From Candidatus Kuenenia stuttgartensis (GTDB lineage: Bacteria; Planctomycetota; Planctomycetia; Planctomycetales; Planctomycetaceae), in contig CAMAVB010000054.1 in the NCBI GenBank assembly GCA_945861465.1, forward strand, positions 1-34,534: a stretch of 34,534 nucleotides of DNA. Reading direction: 5' to 3'. Below the pieces are notes generated by a model. It worked only from the letters and a program-made list of their open reading frames with translations. It ran no database searches and had not been told where the DNA came from. A program made the position numbers and the translations under genes. Below are positions 8,012 through 14,975 of the stretch, piece after piece. Position 1 is the stretch's first letter; each line of letters opens with the position of its first letter.

Positions 8012-10447
8012 TCACACTTCAACGGAATCCAGCCCGGCCAGCAGCTTCATCAGCGATTTCGTATCGACCGGCTTGACCATGTGGTGATCGAACCCCGCCG
8101 CCGCCGACTTCCGCCGGTCGTCGTCCTGTCCCCAGCCCGTCACGGCGATGAGGATCATGTTTTCGTTCCATGCCTGTGCCTTTAACTGGCGGCACGCGTC
8201 GTAGCCATTCAGCTTCGGCAGGCCGATGTCGCACAACACAACATGCGGCCGGAACTCCCCCGCTGCGGCAACGGCCACTTCGCCGTCGTGGGCCGTTTGC
8301 ACGTTGTTGCCCATCGCCCTGAGGAGCATCGCCAAGCTCTCGGCGGCGTCGCGGTTGTCGTCCACCACCAGGATGCGGAGGTCGGAGGTCGGCGTCGCCA
8401 GGTCGCCGTCGTGGCTCGCGGGGCGCGGGTAGGTCCGCTCCACGACGATCGGCAGGCGGACCACGAAATCGCTGCCCTTGCCCGGCCCGCTGCTCCTGGC
8501 CTCGATGCTTCCGCCGTGCATCTCCACGAGCCGCTTCGCCAGACACAAGCCGATGCCCAGACCGCCCTGCGACCGCGACAACGCCCCCTCGACCTGCGAG
8601 AACATCTCGAAGAGGGTCGGCAGCTTGTCGGCGGGAATGCCGATTCCTGTGTCCGTCACCGACACCACTGCGTCGCTGCCTTGAAGCTCTGCACGCAGGT
8701 CGATTCGCCCGCCCCGCTCTGTGTACTTGGCGGCGTTGTTGAGCAGGTTTAGGAACACCTGCGTCAGACGAGTCAGATCGGCGTCCATGATCACGGGGCG
8801 CGGCGGTAGCGTCACCGTCAGCTCGTGGCCCATCTCTTCGATGAGCGGGTTGCTGGTCTCGACAGCCCCCTGCACGATTTTCGCCAATTCGACCTGCTCT
8901 CGCTTGAGTGTGATCTTGCCCTGGTTGATGCGGCTGATGTCCATCAAATCGTCGATCAGCCGGGTCATCGCCTGCGTCTGCCGGTCGATGACATCCCTCG
9001 CCCATTGCAACTCCGGGATGGCCGGTCCTTTCATCCGCAAGAGTTCGACGGCGTTCCGCATCGGGGCCAGCGGGTTACGAAGTTCGTGGGCCAGCGTCGC
9101 CAGGAAATCGTCCTTGCGGCGGTCGACCTCGGACAAGTCTGCGGCGTGCTGACGTAGACTTTCCTCAAGCCGCTTCCGATCCGATATGTCGCGGATGTTG
9201 CACTGGATGACGATGTCCCCGTCTTCGCCGTACATGTTGCTGACGAACTCCACATTGATCCGCCGTCCCGCCTTGGTTTCCAGAGGCAAGTCCTCGTACC
9301 GGATGTAGCCCTTCTCTTGCAGTTCTCGCATCGCCGCCTTGCTCGCCTCGACGTCCTTGAACAGCCCGATCTGCCAGAGTTCCTTCCCCACGAACTCTTC
9401 CGGCGAGTAACCAAGCAATTCGGCGATGAACGGGTTGGCGTGGGTGATCGTGGCGGCGTGGGCATCGAGGATCAGGATGCCGTCTTTGGCCGACTCGAAC
9501 AGCCGACGATAGCGGACCTCGGAAACCTTCAAGGCCGTTTCCCTGCGTTTGCTGTCGGTAATGTCCATCGCCGCCACCGTCAACCCTGCGACTTTCCCGC
9601 CTATGCCACGCAGCGGCTCGACAGTCAGGTCGTAGTGGTGGTGGGTGCCGCCGAATTCCACGGCGAACTCACTCCTCCTCGCCACCCCGCTCTCAAGTAC
9701 TTCTCGTTTGAGGCGGATCAGGGGCTCGGCCTTCTCCGGCGGCAGCAGTTCGTCGTCGCGGTGTCCGACGACTTCTGCGGGGTCGAACGGGGGATGCGGG
9801 TTACGAATCCAGGTGTACCGCAGGTCGAGGTCCGTCGTGTACACCAGGATGCCGGAGTTCTTGAGAACCACCTCAAACCGCGCCTCGCTTTGCCGCAGAA
9901 GATCCTCGGCCTCCTTGCGGGCGGTGATGTCACGGATGGCGGCGACAAATCCGGTGGGTGTGCCATCGGGGGCACGCAGCGTGCAGAAGACCGTCTCGAC
10001 ATGTAGCTCGCGGCCATCATTCCCGTGAACGATCAGTTCGCCACGCCACTTGCCGCATTCCTGCAGGGCCGTCCGTATGCTGCCTGCTAAATCGAGCTTT
10101 TGCCACTGCCGGTTGTAAATGTCGGCGAAAGCGCGACCCAGCACGTCGCTGGCGCGGACGCCGAATAGACGCTCGGCCGCAGCGTTGACGAAGGTGACGT
10201 GCTGATGCAGGTCGGTTGCGATGACGGCATCGCTGACCTGCGCCAGCAACTCGCCGCGGAAGCGGTTCTGCTGGGCGTCGAGGCCCTGGAGGGCGAAGAG
10301 TTGCGGTCCGGCGGCGGTTTCCACCATGAGCGCATCGACCTCGCCGGAGCGGATCGCGCGCAGCACTTCTTCGGCCTCCTCCAGCCGCGCGCGCAGCTCC
10401 GCGTTCTCGGCGCGAAGCGTTTCGTTGGTGGAGGCTGTTGCACTCAT
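8012..10447 (-). CDS. multi-PAS hybrid histidine kinase linked to KaiBC
   Basis: An 811-residue cytoplasmic kinase. A short coiled coil (15-35) is followed by three PAS domains (about 65-180, 190-300 and 312-425, each ending in a PAC-like IRDIT/MDIT/IRDIS motif), a HisKA with His 454 in LATLAHELRNPLAP, a HATPase (NAAKYTERGG, DTGIGI, GGLGIGLCLAKR) and a receiver (about 690-805; VVDDNRDAAESL, CDIGLPKLNGYDACRQ, KPVD). The start at 10447 has GGAGTG just upstream and lies 22 bases after the stop of the nearer kaiB, so it belongs to the kaiC-kaiB-kaiB operon. By analogy with KaiC-dependent kinases in other bacteria it probably reads out the KaiBC state, but no KaiA or SasA-type KaiB-like input domain is present. 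No DNA-binding output is attached. Confidence 0.9.
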   Translation of the reverse strand: MSATASTNETLRAENAELRARLEEAEEVLRAIRSGEVDALMVETAAGPQLFALQGLDAQQNRFRGELLAQVSDAVIATDLHQHVTFVNAAAERLFGVRASDVLGRAFADIYNRQWQKLDLAGSIRTALQECGKWRGELIVHGNDGRELHVETVFCTLRAPDGTPTGFVAAIRDITARKEAEDLLRQSEARFEVVLKNSGILVYTTDLDLRYTWIRNPHPPFDPAEVVGHRDDELLPPEKAEPLIRLKREVLESGVARRSEFAVEFGGTHHHYDLTVEPLRGIGGKVAGLTVAAMDITDSKRRETALKVSEVRYRRLFESAKDGILILDAHAATITHANPFIAELLGYSPEEFVGKELWQIGLFKDVEASKAAMRELQEKGYIRYEDLPLETKAGRRINVEFVSNMYGEDGDIVIQCNIRDISDRKRLEESLRQHAADLSEVDRRKDDFLATLAHELRNPLAPMRNAVELLRMKGPAIPELQWARDVIDRQTQAMTRLIDDLMDISRINQGKITLKREQVELAKIVQGAVETSNPLIEEMGHELTVTLPPRPVIMDADLTRLTQVFLNLLNNAAKYTERGGRIDLRAELQGSDAVVSVTDTGIGIPADKLPTLFEMFSQVEGALSRSQGGLGIGLCLAKRLVEMHGGSIEARSSGPGKGSDFVVRLPIVVERTYPRPASHDGDLATPTSDLRILVVDDNRDAAESLAMLLRAMGNNVQTAHDGEVAVAAAGEFRPHVVLCDIGLPKLNGYDACRQLKAQAWNENMILIAVTGWGQDDDRRKSAAAGFDHHMVKPVDTKSLMKLLAGLDSVEV

Positions 10448-10469
10448 CGTCACTCCAATCTCAGGAATC

Positions 10470-10820
10470 TTATTTCTCACACTTCTGCCGCAGATCCAGC
10501 CCGAGCAGGATACGCTCGGTCTTCGACATGTCCCCGATGAAGCGGCGCACGGGCAGCGGCAGTTTTTTGATCAAGGTCGGCGCGGCGATAATCTGCTCGC
10601 CTTCGGCCAGCGTTGAGCTCTGGGCGATGTCGATGAGTTCCAGGTCGTATCGCCCTCGCAGATGCTCCTCGCAAATCTTGCGGATGTTGATGATCGCCCG
10701 CGTCGAGTGCGGCGTGGTGCCGGTGACATAGAGCCGCAGGACGTAGCGGACGTTCGCGTATGCAGCTGCGGCGGCTTCGAAGTCGGCGGAATCGTCCGGG
10801 GTTGGAGTGTTTTTTTCCAT
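10470..10820 (-). CDS. kaiB: KaiB family protein (second kaiB)
   Basis: A 116-residue KaiB-family protein with a thioredoxin-like fold. After a 25-residue acidic tail come RYVLRLYVTGTTPHSTRAI, the helix ICEEHLRGRYDLELIDI and the KaiB signature IIAAPTLIKKLPLPVRR with the cis-proline region, then GDMSKTERILLGLDL. In the cyanobacterial clock KaiB binds the first ring of phosphorylated KaiC and inhibits it. Its ATG shares a base with the stop of the other kaiB (TGATG), and GGGGGAG lies eight bases upstream, so the two are translationally coupled. It differs strongly from its neighbour, so it is an old paralogue rather than a recent copy. Confidence 0.92.
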   Translation of the reverse strand: MEKNTPTPDDSADFEAAAAAYANVRYVLRLYVTGTTPHSTRAIINIRKICEEHLRGRYDLELIDIAQSSTLAEGEQIIAAPTLIKKLPLPVRRFIGDMSKTERILLGLDLRQKCEK

Positions 10821-11152
10821 CAGGCGGTCTCCCCCACCGGCTGCACATCCAGCCCCACGAGCACTCGCTCCTCATTCGAGAGGTCGCCGATGATTTTCTT
10901 GATCGGCTCGGGCAGACGGCGCACGAGCGTGGGGACCGCGAAGATCTGGTCGCCGGCGGCGAGCGCGGGGGTTTTCGTCAGGTCGATGACCTCGATGCGA
11001 TACTGTCCGGCGAGGTGCGTCTCGCAGATGCGCTTGAGATTGGCGAAGGCCGTGAGCGATTTCGCGGTCTGGCCAGCGACGTAGAGCCGCAGTTCGAAGC
11101 TGGGCGCGGTAGGCGTCTCCGGCTGTTTGGTTTGAGTGGCTTGTGTGTTCAT
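10820..11152 (-). CDS. kaiB: KaiB family protein (first kaiB)
   Basis: A 110-residue KaiB homologue. The core begins at about residue 18 with [19 protein letters not shown], followed by [20 protein letters not shown], the signature [20 protein letters not shown] and [15 protein letters not shown]. The ATG overlaps the kaiC stop as ATGA and is preceded by AAAGGAAAACG, a good ribosome site within the end of kaiC. Two different KaiB proteins per KaiC, without KaiA, is a layout known from several non-cyanobacterial lineages, where the system may act as a timer or stress switch rather than a full circadian oscillator. That role is inferred here. Confidence 0.92.
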   Translation of the reverse strand: MNTQATQTKQPETPTAPSFELRLYVAGQTAKSLTAFANLKRICETHLAGQYRIEVIDLTKTPALAAGDQIFAVPTLVRRLPEPIKKIIGDLSNEERVLVGLDVQPVGETA

Positions 11153-12882
11153 CGTTTTCCTTTCGTCAGGCTGTTGCCTTCGGTCGTGTTGCCGCCGCGC
11201 AAGTGCCCCATGGCGTCGGAGTTTTGCTGTGTGGTATTTGTCTGCATGGTCTCCTGCGCTATGGCGAAATTCACCTCCGCCTCCTCCGCTTCGCCCTCGG
11301 CCACGAGCGCGGCGATCTGCGCGTCGAGTGCTTTTCGTTTGGCGGCGAGCTGGCGCAGCTTGCGCGCGTGATCCTCTTGACGTAGCTCGGCGGCGGCGCG
11401 TTCCTGCGTCTCTTGCGCCACCCGCGCAGTGCCGGTGAGCACGCGGTCCCCGCCAAGATACACGTCCCGGAGGTCGATGCCTGCGTCACTCATCAAGAAT
11501 TCCCGGACCTGATTCGAGTGCGCCATGCCGCGCGATTTCAGCACGGAGATCAGGCGGTTGCGCTCGCCGTTGAATTCCACATTGCGCAGCAGCAGCCACG
11601 TATCCATGAGCGAGGAGACGCCGATCTGGCTGTCCTCCGGCGCGTTGCCGCCGGTGGTGAGGCTGGTGAAGACCGAGGTGATTTGCAGCTTCTTCAGGAA
11701 ATCAATGAGCCGCATGAGCGTCGGCTTCACCTCCGCCTCGGTGTCGTCCAGCGTGAGATTGCTGATCGGATCGACGACGACGACGCTCGGCTGGAAGGCC
11801 AGCACCGTGTCGTGCATCATCACCAGATGCTGCTCCAGCCCGTGCATCGTCGGGCGCGAGCTGTGAATCTGGAGCAACCCCTTTTTCACCCACGGCGCGA
11901 GGTCGATGCCGACCGAGCGCATGTTGCGCAGCAGTTGCTCGGGCGATTCCTCATAGGCGAAAAGGATCGCGCGCTCGCCGCGGCGGCACGCGGTGTCGGC
12001 AAATTTCGCGCCGATGCTGCTCTTGCCCGTGCCCGGTGCCCCACTGATGAGCACGCTGCTGCCGCGATACACGCCCTTGCCGCCGAGCATGTCATCGAGC
12101 CGCGCAATGCCTGTGGGGATGCGGTCCGACGAGGCCTTGTGATCGAGCTGGATGGAAGTGATCGGCAGCACCGAGAGCCCGCGCTTGCCGATGATGAACG
12201 GGTATTCGTTGGTGCCATGCGCCGTGCCGCGATACTTCACCACGCGCAGCCGCCGCGTGCAGATCTGCTCGGCCACGCGGTGGTCGAGCGTGATCACGCA
12301 ATCGGCCACGTATTCCTCCAGCCCGTAGCGCGTGATCGAGGCCTCGCCCTTCTCGCCGGTGATGACCGCCGTCATGCCGCGGTCCTTCAGCCAGCGGAAA
12401 AGTCGGCGCAGCTCTGCGCGGAGGATGGCGTGATTTGGCAGCCCGGCGAAAAGCGCCTCCACCGTGTCCAGCACCACCCGCTTCGCCCCGATAGAATCGA
12501 TGGCGTGTCCGAGCCGGATGAAAAGCCCCTCGAGATCATACTCGCCCGTTTCCTCGATCTCGCTTCGCTCGATGTGGACGTGATCGAGCACGATTTTTTT
12601 CTGTCCCACAAGCTCGTCGAGGTCGAAGCCGAGCGAGCGCACATTGTCCGTGAGCTCCTGGGCATTTTCCTCGAACATCATGAACACCCCCGGCTCGCCA
12701 AACTGCGTCGCGCCGCGCACCAGGAATTCGATGGCGAGCATCGTCTTCCCGCACCCGGCGCTGCCGCAGACGAGTGTGGGCCGACCGGAGGGCAGCCCGC
12801 CGCCGGTGATTTCATCAAGGCCGGTGATGCCGGTGGGGGATTTGAGGAGGGTGGCTGAAATGGGGGGAGCTTGCTTATCCAT
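11149..12882 (-). CDS. kaiC: KaiC, circadian-clock-type double ATPase
   Basis: A 577-residue KaiC with two RecA-like domains. CI has Walker A GSAGCGKT (40-47) and the catalytic Glu pair 71-72 (MMFEEN). CII has GAPGTGKS (281-288) and Glu 311-312 (FAYEES). The place of the S431/T432 phosphorylation pair of Synechococcus KaiC is Ser 423-Ser 424 ([11 protein letters not shown]), so autophosphorylation on a Ser-Ser pair is possible. After residue 485 there is an Ala/Glu/Arg-rich coiled coil of about 60 residues and a polar tail, replacing the KaiA-binding tail of cyanobacteria. Start at 12882 chosen from GGAGGAACAAAATC before ATG; the frame extends 21 codons further without a ribosome site. First gene of kaiC-kaiB-kaiB-kinase. 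Confidence 0.95.
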   Translation of the reverse strand: MDKQAPPISATLLKSPTGITGLDEITGGGLPSGRPTLVCGSAGCGKTMLAIEFLVRGATQFGEPGVFMMFEENAQELTDNVRSLGFDLDELVGQKKIVLDHVHIERSEIEETGEYDLEGLFIRLGHAIDSIGAKRVVLDTVEALFAGLPNHAILRAELRRLFRWLKDRGMTAVITGEKGEASITRYGLEEYVADCVITLDHRVAEQICTRRLRVVKYRGTAHGTNEYPFIIGKRGLSVLPITSIQLDHKASSDRIPTGIARLDDMLGGKGVYRGSSVLISGAPGTGKSSIGAKFADTACRRGERAILFAYEESPEQLLRNMRSVGIDLAPWVKKGLLQIHSSRPTMHGLEQHLVMMHDTVLAFQPSVVVVDPISNLTLDDTEAEVKPTLMRLIDFLKKLQITSVFTSLTTGGNAPEDSQIGVSSLMDTWLLLRNVEFNGERNRLISVLKSRGMAHSNQVREFLMSDAGIDLRDVYLGGDRVLTGTARVAQETQERAAAELRQEDHARKLRQLAAKRKALDAQIAALVAEGEAEEAEVNFAIAQETMQTNTTQQNSDAMGHLRGGNTTEGNSLTKGKR

Positions 12883-12980
12883 GATTTTGTTCCTCCGCGT
12901 TACGGTGCGGTAGTCGTAACCGTGGAACGCCCGGACCAAACTCACGTCCGTCTATCCGAAAATTAAGGTTTGAAAAGGCA

Positions 12981-13103
12981 CTAGTGCATTGTCAACCGTG
13001 CTTTGATGTGTGCTACTGGCTCTGCCAGTGTTCTCCATCGCCATGAAGCACTGGCAGAGCCAGTGGCACACAACCCATCAAACCATCATTGACCGAGCAC
13101 TAG
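12981..13103. repeat. MITE-like inverted-repeat element with CACTGGCAGAGCCAGTG core
   Basis: Two imperfect arms of about 50 bases face each other: both begin CTAGTGC at the outside and share GTCA, TTTGATG, TGTG and ACTGGCTCTGCCAGTG, with an 18-base centre (ttctccatcgccatgaag). Each arm also ends in the self-complementary core CACTGGCAGAGCCAGTG. The remaining sequence of this 445-base gap upstream of kaiC (12883-13327) holds no gene. Elements with this core recur in planctomycete genomes (from memory, not searched). Confidence 0.8.
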
Positions 13104-13327
13104 CCTGTATTGCGCACCACGCCCCATACGGAAAGGCCTCCACATGCGGATCAGTGGTTGTGACATCATGACTTAACTTGCACGTGAGCCTTTTAAATGT
13201 CTGAGACACAGTGTACCGAACAATTGGAGCTTTGTGAAGTCGGTCGGCAGCAGGTCACGATGACTTTTAATGGCGGGCAAGTCGTCAACGGTGCCGGCTT
13301 GAGCACTGCAGATTTGAATCGAAAGTG

Positions 13328-13801
13328 TTACTTTCGATTCGCGTAGAGATCTCTCAAATCGCGAATGCGGTCGTGTCCGGCTTTCACATGGGAATACTGC
13401 TTCTGCAGGATGGCGTTCATCGCGCTGCCGGCGGTTTGCGTCAGCGCGTCTTCATAGGCATCTTTGATTTGATCTTCGCCGTACTCGGCGTCAACCAATA
13501 CCACATGTGGATCTCCACTGTTCAGTTTACTGCGGACATTGATCCACGCACGATGAACACCAGCCGCGAAAGATCCTTCGGCGATCGCTTCTTCGCCGTT
13601 CCACTCGACGTAGTCCTGAAGTTCCGTGGCCAGTTTCGATCGTTCCTGCGCAAGCTCGCGAAAAAGTGTGGCGATAGATGGGTCTTTGATTTCCTCGGCG
13701 GATTCACGCAATCCGTCGTAGGCATCAATGTTTATTCGAATGAGATCCTGTAGTTTGGTGACCGTTTCAGGTTTTAGGTTCGCTTTTGTTTCCAGTGACA
13801 T
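13328..13801 (-). CDS. PA2169-type four-helix-bundle protein (DUF2383)
   Basis: A 157-residue all-helical protein of the DUF2383 / 'PA2169 family four-helix-bundle' type, related to ferritin-like folds. Signature stretches: TVTKLQDLIRINIDAYDGLR, FRELAQERSKLATELQDYV, a GSFAAGVHRAWINVRS segment and the C-terminal helix NAILQKQYSHVKAGHDRIRD. Acidic and His residues in the helices could bind metal, but no full di-iron ExxH set is obvious. Members appear in stress and biofilm clusters with CsbD and DUF3309 proteins. The start at 13801 has AAGGAG six bases upstream. The gene has a clear sigma-54-type promoter about 50 bases before the start, leaving a leader of about 37 bases. Confidence 0.85.
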   Translation of the reverse strand: MSLETKANLKPETVTKLQDLIRINIDAYDGLRESAEEIKDPSIATLFRELAQERSKLATELQDYVEWNGEEAIAEGSFAAGVHRAWINVRSKLNSGDPHVVLVDAEYGEDQIKDAYEDALTQTAGSAMNAILQKQYSHVKAGHDRIRDLRDLYANRK

Positions 13802-13846
13802 GGTTTGCTCCTTGGTGATGGTGATGAATCTCTCTGAGCACAGAGA

Positions 13847-13864
13847 TAGCAATGTCTGTGCCAA
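13847..13864 (-). promoter_or_regulatory. sigma-54-type (-24/-12) promoter, copy 2
   Basis: Minus strand reads TTGGCACAGACATTGCTA, matching the TGGCAC-N5-TTGC consensus exactly. It lies directly upstream of the DUF2383 gene. The 50 bases further upstream (to 13917) share a conserved pattern with copy 1, including AGCGTT, GAAATGCAGG and AGCAAA blocks. Confidence 0.75.
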
Positions 13865-14051
13865 GTAGATTTTTGCTGCAAGCCCTGCATTTCACGGCCC
13901 AACGCTGATAGACGATGCGGGATTCTGTGACTCTCGTTAAGGTGCGATCCCGCTTTCTCGCGGTGTTTGGCTCTTCAACGGCCACTTCGATCGATGGCAA
14001 GCCTTGTTGAAGTGGCCCGGGAATACGACGGCAGACTCAGCCAGCCAGGAC

Positions 14052-14969
14052 TTACGCAGAAGGTCGGTGCCGGGAAACAACCTTTTCGACTGTGACGGCC
14101 TCGGCACCCGGTATTGGTTCGACATGCGAGTGATTCATGTCAGAGTAAACCTGTGTGAACTTTGCTCCAAAAAGCAGAACCTGGGCAGAGTAATAAATCC
14201 ATAACAGGGCAATGACAAGGGAGCTGGCGGCTCCGTATGTGGAAGTCAGGTCGATCCTGATCAGGTACTGACCAAACATGTATTTGCCCAGATTGAAAAG
14301 CAAAGCCGTAATAATCGAGCCGATCAGAACGTCGCGCCACGCCAGCCGCACGTCGGGTAGTATCTTGAAGATCATCGCGATCAATATGGTCAGCACACAG
14401 TACGAAACAATAAATCGGATCACTTGCCAGAAGCTCTCCTGGGTGTGGACCATTCCGTTCGTCATCGCATTAAAGGCTGACAGGCCTTCGCTGAAAATCA
14501 GTGCCGCCAGAAGCAGTAGACCAATCCCCACAATCAGCGAGAATGAAAGCAGGCGATCTTTTACCACGTTTCGAGTTCCACGGCCTGGTTTTCTGCGGAC
14601 TCCCCAGATCGTATTCAGCGAACTCTGAAGTTCTACGAAAGTCCCGGTTGCTGTGATGAGCAGCATCGACATGGCCAACATCGCAGCCCATGGGCTCCGG
14701 TTCTCCGTATGAGCCACGCTGACAAGTGATTGAATGGCGTCGCTGCCCTGATGTCCAACGGCACCTGAAACCTGTCCAAACAATTCTCGCCGAGCGGCCT
14801 CGTCACCGAACCAAAACCCCGAGATTGCGAGCACAATGACGAACAGTGGTGGGATTGAGAACAATGCGTAGAAAGACAGAGCCGCCCCGAGTCTGTGGAT
14901 GTCCTGTTCGATCCATTCGCTTGCAGTCTTCCTGATGACGAAGAAAGTTGAAGTCAGGATTCGCCGCAT
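14052..14969 (-). CDS. YihY/BrkB family membrane protein
   Basis: A 305-residue inner-membrane protein of the YihY/virulence-factor-BrkB family. The N-terminal helix carries the family 'DIHRLGAALSFYALFSIPPL' motif; further helices lie at about 35-55, 92-115, 140-162, 180-202, 215-240 and 245-268, and the last is followed by FGAKFTQVYSD, the usual family ending. Function is unsettled (transport or envelope integrity; early RNase BN claims were withdrawn). It starts six bases after the stop of the AI-2E-family permease and is surely cotranscribed with it. No strong ribosome site precedes the ATG, which fits coupled translation. Confidence 0.9.
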   Translation of the reverse strand: MRRILTSTFFVIRKTASEWIEQDIHRLGAALSFYALFSIPPLFVIVLAISGFWFGDEAARRELFGQVSGAVGHQGSDAIQSLVSVAHTENRSPWAAMLAMSMLLITATGTFVELQSSLNTIWGVRRKPGRGTRNVVKDRLLSFSLIVGIGLLLLAALIFSEGLSAFNAMTNGMVHTQESFWQVIRFIVSYCVLTILIAMIFKILPDVRLAWRDVLIGSIITALLFNLGKYMFGQYLIRIDLTSTYGAASSLVIALLWIYYSAQVLLFGAKFTQVYSDMNHSHVEPIPGAEAVTVEKVVSRHRPSA

Positions 14970-14975
14970 TTAATC

